A model generated the notes under the pieces. It did not search any database and was not told the DNA's origin. It was given only the letters and a program-made list of their open reading frames with translations. 64,000 nucleotides of DNA from CAIOYC01 sp965277345. Lineage in GTDB: Bacteria > Pseudomonadota > Alphaproteobacteria > Caulobacterales > Caulobacteraceae. Both the position numbers and the translations under genes were made by a program. Positions 31,168 to 39,891 of this stretch are shown one piece after another. The stretch is taken from positions 597,864 to 661,863 of the forward strand of contig CBDICI010000003.1 in the NCBI GenBank assembly GCA_965277345.1, written 5' to 3'. The first letter of the stretch is position 1; each line of letters begins with the position of its first letter.

Positions 31168-31431
31168 TCAACCGGCGTCGTCCGCCGGGCGAGCTTCGCC
31201 GGTGGAGCCCCTCGATTGGGCGAGTTCGGCGCGAAGCGAGGCGACTTCGGCCGTCAGGAGGGCCTTCAAGGCTTCGAACTCGTCGCGGCGGACCAGATCG
31301 AGTTCGGTGGCCATGCGGTCGGCCTGGGCGCGCACGGCGGCCTTGGCCTCCTCCCCCGCGCTCTGGGCCATGCCCATCACGCCTTCCACGGCCTTGGCGA
31401 TCTCGTCGGCGAAGGGATTTCTCGTCTGCAT
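31168..31431 (-). CDS. ubiK: Ubiquinone biosynthesis accessory factor UbiK
   Basis: An 87-residue protein of the UbiK/BMFP (YqiC) family. ATG 31431 starts 'MQTRNPFADEIAKAVEGVMGMAQSAGEE', an amphipathic helix, followed by the conserved coiled coil 'LVRRDEFEALKALLTAEVASLRAELAQ'. In E. coli UbiK supports aerobic ubiquinone synthesis by helping UbiJ. The divergent neighbour ubiA is another ubiquinone gene, which supports the assignment. Confidence 0.88.
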   Translation of the reverse strand: MQTRNPFADEIAKAVEGVMGMAQSAGEEAKAAVRAQADRMATELDLVRRDEFEALKALLTAEVASLRAELAQSRGSTGEARPADDAG

Positions 31432-31532
31432 CCGCGAAGGGTTCCGGCCTGTTCCCCCTCTATATGGGCGAAGGCGGAGGGTTTGCGAAGGGGCGGCTTT
31501 CGCCCCGCGGCGGATGGGGTAGGAATAGAGAC

Positions 31533-32456
31533 ATGAGTCTCGCCCCCCTGCCCGACGCCGCCACCGCCAACTGGGTGGATCGGTTCGCACCCCGCGCGAC
31601 GCGCCCCTGGCTGAAGCTCGGCCGTTTCGACCGGCCCGCCGGCGCCTGGCTGCTGCTGCTGCCGGGCTGGCAGGGCGTGGCGCTGGCCAGCGCCATGAAC
31701 CAGGCGGCGCCGGACTGGGCGCTGCTGGTCAAGATCGCCGTCGGCGCGGTGGTGATGCGCGCGGCGGGCTGCGCCTATAACGACATCGTCGATCGCAACA
31801 TCGACGCCAGGGTGGCCCGCACCGCCGCCCGCCCGATCCCCTCCGGTCAGCTCGGCGTCGGGCAGGCCTGGGGCTTCGTGGTGGCGATGAGCCTGATCGG
31901 TCTCGCCATCCTGCTGACCCTGAAGCCGACCGCCATTCTTCTGGGCGTGCTGTCGCTCGGCCTAGTGGCGGCCTATCCGTATATGAAGCGGTTCACCTGG
32001 TGGCCGCAGGCCTGGCTCGGGCTGACCTTCAACTGGGGCGTCCTGCTCGGCGCCGCGGCGGTGGACGGCGGCCTCGGGCTGCAGCCGCTGATCCTCTACG
32101 CCTCGGGCCTGTTCTGGACGCTGGGCTACGACACCATCTACGCCATCCAGGACATCGAGGACGACGCGCTGGCGGGGGTGAAGTCCAGCGCGCGGCGGCT
32201 GGGCACGGGGGTGCGGCGCGGCGTCGGCCTGTTCTACGCCCTTTGCGCCGGGCTTGCCCTGGTCGCCGGCTGGTGGGGCGGCCTCGGCTTTCCGTTCTAT
32301 GTCCTCTGGCTGGCCTTCGCCGCGCATCTGGCCTGGCAGGTTGTGAAGCTGAAGCCGGGGGACGGCATACGCGCCCTGCACCTGTTCCGCTCCAACCGCG
32401 ACGCGGGGCTGCTGCTGGCCATCGCCCTGGCGCTCGGCGCCATGCGCTGGAGCTGA
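31533..32456 (+). CDS. ubiA: 4-hydroxybenzoate polyprenyltransferase
   Basis: A 307-residue integral membrane enzyme that attaches the polyprenyl chain to 4-hydroxybenzoate in ubiquinone synthesis. The two Mg-diphosphate motifs are visible: 'AYNDIVDRNIDARVARTAARPI' (near 80) and 'YDTIYAIQDIEDDALAGVKS' (near 205). Eight or nine hydrophobic helices fit UbiA. ATG 31533 was taken as start. It diverges from ubiK. Confidence 0.95.
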   Translation: MSLAPLPDAATANWVDRFAPRATRPWLKLGRFDRPAGAWLLLLPGWQGVALASAMNQAAPDWALLVKIAVGAVVMRAAGCAYNDIVDRNIDARVARTAARPIPSGQLGVGQAWGFVVAMSLIGLAILLTLKPTAILLGVLSLGLVAAYPYMKRFTWWPQAWLGLTFNWGVLLGAAAVDGGLGLQPLILYASGLFWTLGYDTIYAIQDIEDDALAGVKSSARRLGTGVRRGVGLFYALCAGLALVAGWWGGLGFPFYVLWLAFAAHLAWQVVKLKPGDGIRALHLFRSNRDAGLLLAIALALGAMRWS

Positions 32457-32460
32457 GGCC

Positions 32461-32811
32461 TCAGAACGGCCCGTGGGTGGCCACCTCGTCGATGACGCCC
32501 TGTAGGCGGGCGATGCGGTGGGCGTATTCCGAGGCCAGGCACTGCGTATTGGCGCCGCATTCGCGGCGGCCGTGCAGCCAGGCCGTCTGCTCGTCCTCCA
32601 GCTGGCCGCGGCGGCCCATGGCGACGAAGTGGCGCGAGATATCGAACAGCAGCGCCATGCGCACGTCCTGGTCGTTCAGTGCGCGGTCGGCGCAGATGGC
32701 GCGTTCGTCCGCCGCCCTGGCCTTGCCGCAGGTGAAGCTCGCCGCCTGCACCGATCCGGCGGCGAACACGCCCGCCATGAGCGCCAAGAACGCGACCCGG
32801 ACGATGGACAT
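32461..32811 (-). CDS. Small secreted protein, LprI/DUF1311-like
   Basis: A 116-residue protein with a signal peptide (residues 1-23, ending 'GSVQA-AS'). The mature part has 'SFTCGKARAADERAICADRALNDQDVRM' and 'LHGRRECGANTQCLASEYAHRIARL', the cysteine and helix pattern of the lysozyme-inhibitor LprI N-terminal family. A periplasmic role is likely; inhibition of lysozyme is only a family-based possibility. It is convergent with ubiA, four bases apart. Confidence 0.75.
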   Translation of the reverse strand: MSIVRVAFLALMAGVFAAGSVQAASFTCGKARAADERAICADRALNDQDVRMALLFDISRHFVAMGRRGQLEDEQTAWLHGRRECGANTQCLASEYAHRIARLQGVIDEVATHGPF

Positions 32812-32861
32812 GGCGGTTCCTCCGGCGCACCCCGACGCGCCGAGGGCTTGATACCGCGACT

Positions 32862-33908
32862 TTGAACCGTCATGCTAGGGCCAAGGCTTCAGAGAGACCC
32901 CTCCCCTTGCCCGCCGCCCTTCGCGTCGATCCCAAGCGCTTCTTCGCCGAGGAAGAATGGGCGGGCCTGTCGGTGCGCTCGAAATGGCGGGGGCTGGCGC
33001 TGGTGGCGCACGCCTGGACGGTGATCCTGCTGGCGGGCGCGGTGTTCGTGATCTGGCCGAACCCGCTCACCCTGATCCTGGCGGTAATGGTCATCGGCGC
33101 GCGGCAACTCGGCCTGGCGATCCTGATGCACGACGGGGCGCACGCGGCCCTGCACGCGGACATGAAGGTGAACGACTTCGTCGGCGAGTGGCTGTGCGGC
33201 GCGCCGGTGGGGGCCAGCCTGTACCGCTACCGCCCCTACCACCTCACCCACCACAAGTTCGCCCAGCAGGCGGAGGATCCGGACCTTAGCCTTTCGGCGC
33301 CCTTTCCGATCAGCCCGAAATCCTTCCGCCGCAAGGCCATTCGCGACCTGACCGGCCAGACCTTCTTCAAGCAGCGCATCGCCCCCACCCTCGCCGCCTA
33401 TCGCACCCGCAAGGCCAAGGGCCTGAGGCACGAGCAGGTGGCCGACGCCCTGTGGAGTTTCTGGGGCCCCTTCGTGATCACCAACGGATTGATGTGGGGC
33501 GCGCTGACCCTGGCCGGCCTGTGGTGGGCGTGGCCGGTGCTGTGGCTGCTGCCCATGGCGACCTGGTATCCCCTGGTGACGCGGATGCGCAACATCGCCG
33601 AACACGCGGTGACGCCCGACAACGGCGACCCGCTGCGCCACGCCCGCACCACGCGCACCAACCTGGTGGAGCGGGCGCTGATCGCGCCCTATTACGTGAA
33701 CTATCACTGCGAACATCACATGTTCATGCACCTGCCCTGTTGGCGATTGCCCAAGGCCCACCGGCTGCTCACCGCCAAGGGGATGACCGCGGCGATGGAG
33801 GTGCAGCCGGGCTATTGGACCGTGCTGCGCCTGGCCACCTCCGCCGGCATCGATCACACCCGGGACGGCGGCCGGAAGGTTGCCGCGCCCATGGCGAGCT
33901 TCGGATGA
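32862..33908 (+). CDS. Fatty acid desaturase-family membrane protein
   Basis: A 348-residue membrane di-iron enzyme. Three histidine boxes are visible: 'HDGAHAALH' (90-98), 'HLTHHKF' (127-133) and 'HCEHHMF' (about 283-289), with hydrophobic pairs between. This matches acyl-lipid or carotenoid-type desaturases and hydroxylases; the substrate is not evident. The frame has no ATG at the beginning: TTG 32862 or TTG 32907 are the options and neither has a strong ribosome site. Confidence 0.85.
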   Translation: MNRHARAKASERPLPLPAALRVDPKRFFAEEEWAGLSVRSKWRGLALVAHAWTVILLAGAVFVIWPNPLTLILAVMVIGARQLGLAILMHDGAHAALHADMKVNDFVGEWLCGAPVGASLYRYRPYHLTHHKFAQQAEDPDLSLSAPFPISPKSFRRKAIRDLTGQTFFKQRIAPTLAAYRTRKAKGLRHEQVADALWSFWGPFVITNGLMWGALTLAGLWWAWPVLWLLPMATWYPLVTRMRNIAEHAVTPDNGDPLRHARTTRTNLVERALIAPYYVNYHCEHHMFMHLPCWRLPKAHRLLTAKGMTAAMEVQPGYWTVLRLATSAGIDHTRDGGRKVAAPMASFG

Positions 33909-33918
33909 ACCCCCACCG

Positions 33919-34566
33919 GTGATCGCCGACCCGCGCGGGTTCATCCTGGCCAACACCCGCCTGCAGCGACCGCCGCACACACCGGAGATAGAGCTTCACC
34001 TCGCCGACGAGGTGACGCCGATCTGGCGGCTGACCGAAGAGGCGCTCGGCGAAATGGGCGTGCCGCCGCCGTTCTGGGCCTTCGCCTGGGCCGGCGGACA
34101 GGCCCTGGCGCGCTACGTGCTCGATCATCCGGAGACGGTCGCGGGCAAGCGGGTGATCGACTTCGCCGCCGGTTCGGGCCTGGTGGGCATCGCGGCGAAG
34201 ATGGCCGGCGCCGCCTTCGCCCTGTCGGCCGACATCGATGGCTTCTGCGCGGCGGCGGTGGCGCTGAACGCCGAGGCGAACAGGGTGGTGGTGGCCTTCA
34301 CCGCCGACGACCTGCTGGATCGGCCGGCGCCCGACATCGACGTGATCCTGGCCTCGGACATCTCCTACGAACAGCCGCTGGCGGGCCGCGTGCGGGCCTG
34401 GCTGAGAGCGGCGCACGCGCGCGGGACCCCCGTCCTGATGGGCGATCCCCACCGCACCTACTTCTCCACCGAAGGGCTGCGCCCGCTCGCGGAGTATCAG
34501 GTGGAGACCACCCGCGAGTTGGAGGATTTCGCGGTGAAGCGCTGCGGCGTCTGGACGTTCGCCTGA
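33919..34566 (+). CDS. Class I SAM-dependent methyltransferase, ETFB-lysine methyltransferase-like
   Basis: A 215-residue protein. 'PPFWAFAWAGGQALARYVLDHP' and 'KRVIDFAAGSGLVGIAAKMAGA' (AdoMet motif I) match the family of protein-lysine methyltransferases acting on electron-transfer flavoprotein beta. 'IDVILASDISYEQPLAGRVRAWL' and 'VLMGDPHRTYF' are further landmarks. I choose GTG 33919, ten bases after the desaturase stop; an in-frame TTG at 33880 would overlap the desaturase gene. Confidence 0.82.
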   Translation: MIADPRGFILANTRLQRPPHTPEIELHLADEVTPIWRLTEEALGEMGVPPPFWAFAWAGGQALARYVLDHPETVAGKRVIDFAAGSGLVGIAAKMAGAAFALSADIDGFCAAAVALNAEANRVVVAFTADDLLDRPAPDIDVILASDISYEQPLAGRVRAWLRAAHARGTPVLMGDPHRTYFSTEGLRPLAEYQVETTRELEDFAVKRCGVWTFA

Positions 34567-34609
34567 CTTGGCCCTATGGAACGTAAGCGGAACATCTGGA
34601 GGGAGCAAC

Positions 34610-34951
34610 ATGCGCGAGGACGGCAAGATCGACTATGTGGAGATGCCCGGCCGCGACCTTCCCGCGCTGAAGGGATTCTATCGCGACGCTTTCGGCTGGG
34701 CGTTCACAGACTATGGCCCGGGCTACGCCGCCTACAGCGAAGGGCTGGACGGCGGCTTCGACGGCGATGCGGCCTCCGGCCTGGTGCGGCCGTTGGTGGT
34801 GCTCTACGCCCATGACCTTGAGGCGATGCGGATCAGGGTCGAGGCGGCGGGCGGCCTGATCGTGCGGCCGATCTTCACCTTCCCCGGCGGGCGCCGGTTC
34901 CATTTCACCGACCCGTCCGGCAACGAACTGGCCGTGTGGTCGGAAACCTAG
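34610..34951 (+). CDS. VOC (glyoxalase/bleomycin resistance) superfamily protein
   Basis: A 113-residue single-domain VOC protein, starting at ATG 34610 after GGAGGGAG. The paired beta-alpha-beta units are visible in 'KIDYVEMPGRDLPALKGFYRDAFGWAFTDYG' and 'VVLYAHDLEAMRIRVEAAGGLIVRPIFTFPGGRRFHFTDPSGNELAVW'. These proteins bind a metal and small molecules, but the substrate cannot be deduced. It overlaps the convergent reductase gene by four bases. Confidence 0.85.
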   Translation: MREDGKIDYVEMPGRDLPALKGFYRDAFGWAFTDYGPGYAAYSEGLDGGFDGDAASGLVRPLVVLYAHDLEAMRIRVEAAGGLIVRPIFTFPGGRRFHFTDPSGNELAVWSET

Positions 34952-35808
34952 AACCGCGGATGGAAGGCGCGGGGCGACCAGCCGAGGTCGCGGCGCGCGG
35001 GGGCCGCATCGAACACCAGGTCCGCCTCGATACGCTCGATCATCTGCGCGGTGGAGCCGGGGAGAAGTGGCCGCGCCAGCCCGTAGCCGAGCCGCACCAG
35101 CGGCAGGGGCAGGGGCAGCACCCGGGGCCGCTTGCCCAGGCCCGCGAAGATGCGCTCCACCATCCGGCGATAGGTCAGCGTCTCGCCGCCCGGCACGTCA
35201 TAGGCCAGGTCCGTCGCCGGACGCCCCATGGCCGCCAGCGCCACGGCGGCAAGATCGTCGGCGTGGACCGGCTGGCGAAGGCCTCGCCCATCCCCCGGCA
35301 AGGGAAGCACGCCGAACCGCCCGATCAGTCCCGCCAAGCGCGAGACGTTGCCGTCCTGCCCCTCTGCATAGATCAGCGTCGGCCGCAGCAGGGTGAAGCC
35401 GATCCCGTGGGCGCGGCAGAACGCCTCCACCGCCCTCTCGCCCTCGGCCAGCGCGGCGGCCACCGCCCGCTCCTTGTTCGAGCCCGACGCGTGCTTGGTG
35501 AACCGGCTGGTGGAGGAGAAGGCCACCAGCCGCTCCATGCCGAGCGCGCGAAGCGTGGGAAGCGCCGGGGCCAGCAGCCAGATCGGCGACAGGCTGAACA
35601 CCCGGTCCGCCGCGCCGAGGGCGGTCAGCGTTTCGGGGCGATGAAGATCGCCCACCACCCAGCGCACCCCCGCGGCCTCACGTCGCTCGACCCGGCTGAG
35701 CGCCGTGACGGCAAGCCCCGCCGTCGCCAGCCGCGGCAACAGGAAGCGTCCCACCAGGCTGGCGGCGCCCAGCACCAGCACCTCGCCCTTCGTCTCCACC
35801 GTCATCAT
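34948..35808 (-). CDS. NAD(P)-binding epimerase/dehydratase-family protein
   Basis: A 286-residue atypical short-chain reductase. The Rossmann loop 'EVLVLGAASLVGRFLLPRLA' is at residues 9-28, then 'LVAFSSTSRF' and 'LRPTLIYAEGQDGNVSRLAGLI'. The usual YxxxK pair is not clear: 'TSRFTKHASGSNKERA' replaces it, so it may be a NmrA- or NDUFA9-like binding protein rather than an active dehydrogenase. The C-terminus ('ADLVFDAAPARRDLGWSPRAF') is typical of sugar-epimerase relatives. Confidence 0.82.
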   Translation of the reverse strand: MMTVETKGEVLVLGAASLVGRFLLPRLATAGLAVTALSRVERREAAGVRWVVGDLHRPETLTALGAADRVFSLSPIWLLAPALPTLRALGMERLVAFSSTSRFTKHASGSNKERAVAAALAEGERAVEAFCRAHGIGFTLLRPTLIYAEGQDGNVSRLAGLIGRFGVLPLPGDGRGLRQPVHADDLAAVALAAMGRPATDLAYDVPGGETLTYRRMVERIFAGLGKRPRVLPLPLPLVRLGYGLARPLLPGSTAQMIERIEADLVFDAAPARRDLGWSPRAFHPRF

Positions 35809-35902
35809 CCGGTGCTAGCCGCTCCACCGCGCCGGGTCCACCATGGGGGTTGCGCGCCAGGCCGAGCCGGCGGCTAATGCGCCCGCAATCCGGGAGGGGT
35901 AG

Positions 35903-36310
35903 ATGGATACGGTGGTGACGCCCGCCAGCCACGCGGCGGCGCTGTGGTCCGGCCTGCTGCTGCTGCTCATGCTGATCCTGGCCGTGCTGGTGGTGCGCCA
36001 GCGCCAGCGTCATCGGGTGCTGATCGGGGATGGCGGGGTCGACGATCTGGTGCGCGCGACCCGCACCTTCGGCAATGCGGCGGAATATATCCCGGCAGGC
36101 ATCGGCGCTCTGGCCGTGCTGGCGCTGGTGGGCGCGCGGCCGCTGGTGATCCACGGCGTGGGGCTGCTGCTGCTGCTCGGCCGGCTGGTGCACGCCTTGG
36201 GCCTCTCGCGCACCACCGGCCTGTCGGTCGCCCGCACGGCCGGCATGGTCCTGACCTGGACCGCCTATCTGGTCGCCGGCGCCTTGCTGCTGTTCTACAG
36301 CTTTCCCTGA
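35903..36310 (+). CDS. MAPEG-family membrane protein
   Basis: A 135-residue protein with four hydrophobic helices (about 10-30, 55-75, 78-95, 110-133). 'RTFGNAAEYIPAGIGALAVLAL' and 'LLLLLGRLVHALGLSRT' match the MAPEG superfamily (membrane proteins in eicosanoid and glutathione metabolism). In bacteria the role is usually unknown, possibly glutathione conjugation. The start at ATG 35903 follows GGGAGGGG. Confidence 0.87.
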   Translation: MDTVVTPASHAAALWSGLLLLLMLILAVLVVRQRQRHRVLIGDGGVDDLVRATRTFGNAAEYIPAGIGALAVLALVGARPLVIHGVGLLLLLGRLVHALGLSRTTGLSVARTAGMVLTWTAYLVAGALLLFYSFP

Positions 36311-36383
36311 GCCCACGGTTCCCAAGGTTGCCCCCGCCCGCGGCGCGGGCCATATGCGCCCCTTCGCGAGGATGACTGCGCCT

Positions 36384-37715
36384 ATGGATCCGAACCTGCT
36401 CCACGACGTGGTGCGCCTGGCGCTGGCCAGCGGCGCGGATGGGGCCGAGGCGGTGGGGGCGGAGCGCGCCGCGCTGTCGGTGGGGGTTCGCCTCGGCGCG
36501 CTGGAAGAAGTCGAGCGTGAGGAGAGCCGCGACCTCGGCCTTCGCGTCTTCATCGGCCAGCGCCAGGCGGTGGTCTCGGGCTCCGACATTTCCAAGGGCG
36601 CCCGCGCCAGGCTGGTGGAGCGCGCCGTGGCCATGGCCCGATTGGCGCCGGAGGACCCTTACGCAGGCCTCGCCCCGCAGGACCGCCTGCTGAACGACGC
36701 GCCGCCGAACCTCGACCTCTACGACCCCACCGAGCGGTCCCCCGAAGCGCTCGAACAGCTCGCCCGCGAGAGCGAGGACGCCGCCCGCGCCACGCCCGGC
36801 GTGTCCAATTCCGAGGGCGGTTCGGCCACATGGTCCACCAGCGCCTGGAGCTTCGTCACCAGCCACGGCTTCGAGGGTCGTCACCGCGGCTCTTCGTTTT
36901 CCCTTTCCGCCTCCGTCATCGCCGGGGAAGGCGCGGGCATGGAGCGCGGCGGCGACGGCCGATCCACCCGCCATGCGCAAGACCTGCCCACCCCGGGGAG
37001 CATCGGCCAGGAGGCGGGACGGCGCGCCGTGGCCCGGCTGAACCCCCGCAAGCTCGACAGCACGACCGCGCCGGTGATGTTCGAGAACCGTATCGCCACC
37101 GCCCTCCTGTCGCCCTTCATCGGTGCGGTGTCGGGTCCGGCGGTGGCGCGGGGCGTCTCCTTCCTGAAAGACAGGCTCGGCCAGCCCGTGTTCGCCCCGG
37201 GGGTGCGCCTGTTCGATGCGCCACACCGGCGCCGCGGCCTCGGCTCCGCCCCCTTCGACGACGAGGGCGTGGCGACGGAAGAGACCGAACTGGTCAGCGA
37301 CGGGCGGCTGACGACCTGGCTGCTGAACGCGTCGTCCGCCCGGCAACTGGGGCTGCAGACCAACGGTCACGCCTCGCGCGGATTGGCCGGGCCGCCGGGC
37401 GTCTCCACCCACAACCTGACGCTGGAGGCCGGGACCGGGACGCCGGACGCCCTAATGCGGGCGGCGGGGTCCGGCCTGCTCGTCACCTCCATGTTCGGCC
37501 CCTCGCTCAACGCCAACAACGGCGACTGGTCCGCCGGCGTCTCCGGCTTCTGGTTCGAGGGCGGGGAGATCGCCTATCCGGTCAACGAGATCACCGTCGC
37601 CGCCAATCTGACCGACCTCTATGGCCGCCTCGTGCCGGCCAGCGACCTGGAGCTGATCCGCGCCGCCAACGCCCCCAGCCTGATGATCGACGCGGTGGCG
37701 ATCGCCGGCCGATGA
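36384..37715 (+). CDS. pmbA: TldD/PmbA-family metalloprotease PmbA
   Basis: A 443-residue protein, close to E. coli PmbA (450). Visible family segments are 'LSVGVRLGALEEVEREESRDLGLRVF', 'MARLAPEDPYAGLAPQDRLL', 'GGDGRSTRHAQDL', 'IGQEAGRRAVARLNPRKLDS' and 'NEITVAANLTDLY'. PmbA forms a heterodimer with TldD that degrades unfolded peptides. The active-site HExxxH is carried by TldD. Start choice is uncertain among ATG 36354, 36372 and 36384; the last starts at 'MDPNLLHD'. It overlaps the next gene by four bases. Confidence 0.9.
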   Translation: MDPNLLHDVVRLALASGADGAEAVGAERAALSVGVRLGALEEVEREESRDLGLRVFIGQRQAVVSGSDISKGARARLVERAVAMARLAPEDPYAGLAPQDRLLNDAPPNLDLYDPTERSPEALEQLARESEDAARATPGVSNSEGGSATWSTSAWSFVTSHGFEGRHRGSSFSLSASVIAGEGAGMERGGDGRSTRHAQDLPTPGSIGQEAGRRAVARLNPRKLDSTTAPVMFENRIATALLSPFIGAVSGPAVARGVSFLKDRLGQPVFAPGVRLFDAPHRRRGLGSAPFDDEGVATEETELVSDGRLTTWLLNASSARQLGLQTNGHASRGLAGPPGVSTHNLTLEAGTGTPDALMRAAGSGLLVTSMFGPSLNANNGDWSAGVSGFWFEGGEIAYPVNEITVAANLTDLYGRLVPASDLELIRAANAPSLMIDAVAIAGR

Positions 37716-38497
37716 GCGCCGACCTCGACCTGCTGAAGGACGCGGCGCGGGAGGCCGGCGCCCTGGCGCTGAAGCGCCGCACCTCGAACCTGGAGATCGA
37801 GAAGAAGGCCGACGGCAGCCCGGTCACCTCCGCCGACCTGGAGGTGGACGCCCTGCTCCACACCCGCCTGATCGGCGCGCGCGGCGACTATGGCTGGCTG
37901 TCCGAGGAGAGCGCGGACACCCCTGCCCGTCTGGTCGCCCGGCGCGTCTTCGTAGTCGACCCCATCGACGGCACCCGCGCCTACATCCGCGGCAAGCCCT
38001 GGTTCGTGGTGTCGCTGGCGGTGGTGGAGGACGGCCGGCCCATCTCCGCCGCCATCTACGCCCCGGCGCTGGACGAGCTTTATGCCGCCGATGCGGGTGG
38101 GGCCGCGACCTTGAACGGCCAGGTGATCCGCGCCGCGCGCACCGATCGGCTGGAGCACGCCGCCATGCTCGGCGACGAGACGATGTTCGCCCATCCCGCC
38201 TGGGCCGAACCCTGGCCGCCGATGCGGATCGAGGCCAGGAACGCCATCGCCTATCGCATGGCGCTGGTGGCGTCGGGCGCCTTCGACGCGGCGGTGGCGC
38301 TCTCGCCCAAGCACGAGTGGGACATCGCCGCCGGGGCCCTGATCGCGCACGAGGCCGGGGCCACGGTCTGCGATCACAAGGGCCGGCCGCTCGGCTTCAA
38401 CGGCCCCTCCGCCTCCTGCCCCAGCCTGGTCTGCTGCGCCCCCGCCCTCGCCCCGTTGATCTTGGCCAGGACCCGGCCTATCGACCTCCCGAGCTGA
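37712..38497 (+). CDS. Inositol monophosphatase-family phosphatase, CysQ-like
   Basis: A 261-residue Mg-dependent phosphatase. 'DGSPVTSADLEVD' (34-46), 'WLSEES' with Glu65-Glu66, 'VVDPIDGTRAYIRG' (81-94) and the C-terminal 'KHEWDIAAGALIAHEAG' form the metal and substrate sites. CysQ-type 3'(2'),5'-bisphosphate nucleotidase, inositol-1-phosphatase or histidinol-phosphatase activity cannot be separated by eye. The ATG overlaps the pmbA stop (ATGA). Confidence 0.9.
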   Translation: MSADLDLLKDAAREAGALALKRRTSNLEIEKKADGSPVTSADLEVDALLHTRLIGARGDYGWLSEESADTPARLVARRVFVVDPIDGTRAYIRGKPWFVVSLAVVEDGRPISAAIYAPALDELYAADAGGAATLNGQVIRAARTDRLEHAAMLGDETMFAHPAWAEPWPPMRIEARNAIAYRMALVASGAFDAAVALSPKHEWDIAAGALIAHEAGATVCDHKGRPLGFNGPSASCPSLVCCAPALAPLILARTRPIDLPS

Positions 38498-38525
38498 GGG
38501 AATCGGCCCGGACGGGGAGAATGGC

Positions 38526-38765
38526 ATGGCGGACAAACAGCTCCTGCACCTGGTGTTCGGCGGCGAGCTGAAGGACCTCGGCGCCCTCGAGTTTCGCGAC
38601 CTGTCGAAGCTCGATTTCGTCGGCGCCTATCCCAACTATGCCGAAGCGCATAAAGCCTGGAAGGCCAGGGCGCAATCGACCGTGGACAACGCCCTGATGC
38701 GCTACGTCATCGTCCACGCCCACCGCCTGTTCGACCCCGAGACCGGCCAACACCACGACCACTAG
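38526..38765 (+). CDS. DUF4170 domain-containing protein
   Basis: A 79-residue protein whose sequence 'LLHLVFGGELKDLGALEFRDLSKLDFVGAYPNYAEAHKAWKARAQSTVDNALMRYVIVHAHRLFDP' fits DUF4170, a small family of alphaproteobacteria. Function unknown. It follows the phosphatase gene after 28 bases and is probably co-transcribed with pmbA and the phosphatase gene. Confidence 0.9.
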   Translation: MADKQLLHLVFGGELKDLGALEFRDLSKLDFVGAYPNYAEAHKAWKARAQSTVDNALMRYVIVHAHRLFDPETGQHHDH

Positions 38766-38804
38766 GTCGTGGGGCCCGGAACAGGAGCGAAAGCCCTAAG
38801 AGAT

Positions 38805-38975
38805 TGTTCAAAAGTCTCCGGACCTTTGGATTTCCAAGTCATCCTCGGGCTTGACCCGAGGACAAGGCAAGCGGAACGCCCGGAGCTGCCTTGTGGCCGG
38901 GTCAGGCCCGGCCATGACTCAAGGATGGGGAGACGAACAAGGAGATTCAGAACCTTTTGAAACAGCCTCCAAATT
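38805..38975. repeat. Dispersed intergenic palindromic element, variant copy
   Basis: Outer inverted ends GTTCAAAAG and CTTTTGAA enclose a nested palindrome (CCTCGGGCTTGACCCGAGG) and a second (GGCCGGGTC/GGCCCGGCC). Its ends resemble the elements at 39725 and 58379 (GGCTGTTT...AAACAG). It lies between two plus-strand genes. Confidence 0.55.
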
Positions 38976-39039
38976 ATCACCAAATCCTAGCACCGGGCCG
39001 GCATTCGCGCTTAGGTAGGCGCGGTATTTGGAGGACCCG

Positions 39040-39723
39040 ATGCGACTCACAGTGTTTATCGCCGGCCTGATCGGGCTGATGGCGTTTTCCGCAGCGGCGG
39101 CGGCGCCGACTAAGGCCAGCTTCACCCTGGTCGGCCAGACCTATACCTACAGCGTGCCCGACGGCTATTGCCTGCCGACCGACAATTCGGCGGCGGCGGT
39201 CAAGGCCATGGCGGCTGAGCGGGCGGACACCGTCAACGTCACCAGCGCCCAGTTCTTCAATTGCGCCGACCTGAACAACCCCACCGGTGGGCTTCCCCAC
39301 GCCGGCGCGATCAAGACGCCGAAGTCCTCCCTAATCGCGGCGATCCCCGACCGCACGGTCCTGCTGTCCCAAATGAAAACCGCGCTGGCCAACGGTTCGC
39401 TGAACGCCGCGGTCCAGTCGGCCAAGCCGATGGAGCAGGCGTCCAGCGCGCTGAGCGATTCGACCGGGCGCAAGATCGTGCTCACCGGCGCGCCGAAGTT
39501 CGTCGAGGTCGATGATAAGGCCGCCTACATGACCGGCGTGATCGACGCCAGCGCCGAGGGGCGACAGGCCAAGATGGCGATGGCCTCGGCGACCACGGTG
39601 TCGAAAGGGCGGCTGATCTCCTGCGTATTCTTCGGCCCCTATACCTCGGACGCCGACGTGACGGCCGCCTTGGCCATGAGCAAGACCGAGATCACCCGCT
39701 TCATCGCCGACAACGGCGGCTGA
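39040..39723 (+). CDS. Exported protein of unknown function
   Basis: A 227-residue protein starting at ATG 39040 behind GGAGGA. Residues 1-22 ('RLTVFIAGLIGLMAFSAAAAA') are a signal peptide. The mature region opens 'SFTLVGQTYTYSVPDGYCLPTD' and includes 'AQFFNCADLNN' and 'LISCVFFGPY', giving three cysteines. The ending 'ALAMSKTEITRFIADNGG' is helical. No known family is apparent. It is convergent with the phosphatase-like gene, separated by a palindromic repeat. Confidence 0.78.
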   Translation: MRLTVFIAGLIGLMAFSAAAAAPTKASFTLVGQTYTYSVPDGYCLPTDNSAAAVKAMAAERADTVNVTSAQFFNCADLNNPTGGLPHAGAIKTPKSSLIAAIPDRTVLLSQMKTALANGSLNAAVQSAKPMEQASSALSDSTGRKIVLTGAPKFVEVDDKAAYMTGVIDASAEGRQAKMAMASATTVSKGRLISCVFFGPYTSDADVTAALAMSKTEITRFIADNGG

Positions 39724-39724
39724 G

Positions 39725-39890
39725 AGGCTGTTTGGAAAGTCCGTGCGTCCTTCGAGACGCCCTCTTCGAGGGCTCCTCAGGATGACGAGCGCGGGAGAAT
39801 CTCCAACTTTCGTCATGCTGAGGAGCGGCGAAGCCGCGTCTCGAAGCACGCAGAGACGCTCGAAATGCAATTCCCAAACAGGCTCTGAGC
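39725..39890. repeat. Dispersed intergenic inverted-repeat element, copy A
   Basis: A 166-bp imperfect palindrome: GGCTGTTTGG at the left and CCCAAACAGG at the right, with GTCCTTCGAGACGC...GCGTCTCGAAGCA and CTCCTCAGGATGAC...GTCATGCTGAGGAG inside. A close copy lies at 58379-58546. Both fill the gap between convergent genes. Confidence 0.8.
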
Positions 39891-39891
39891 C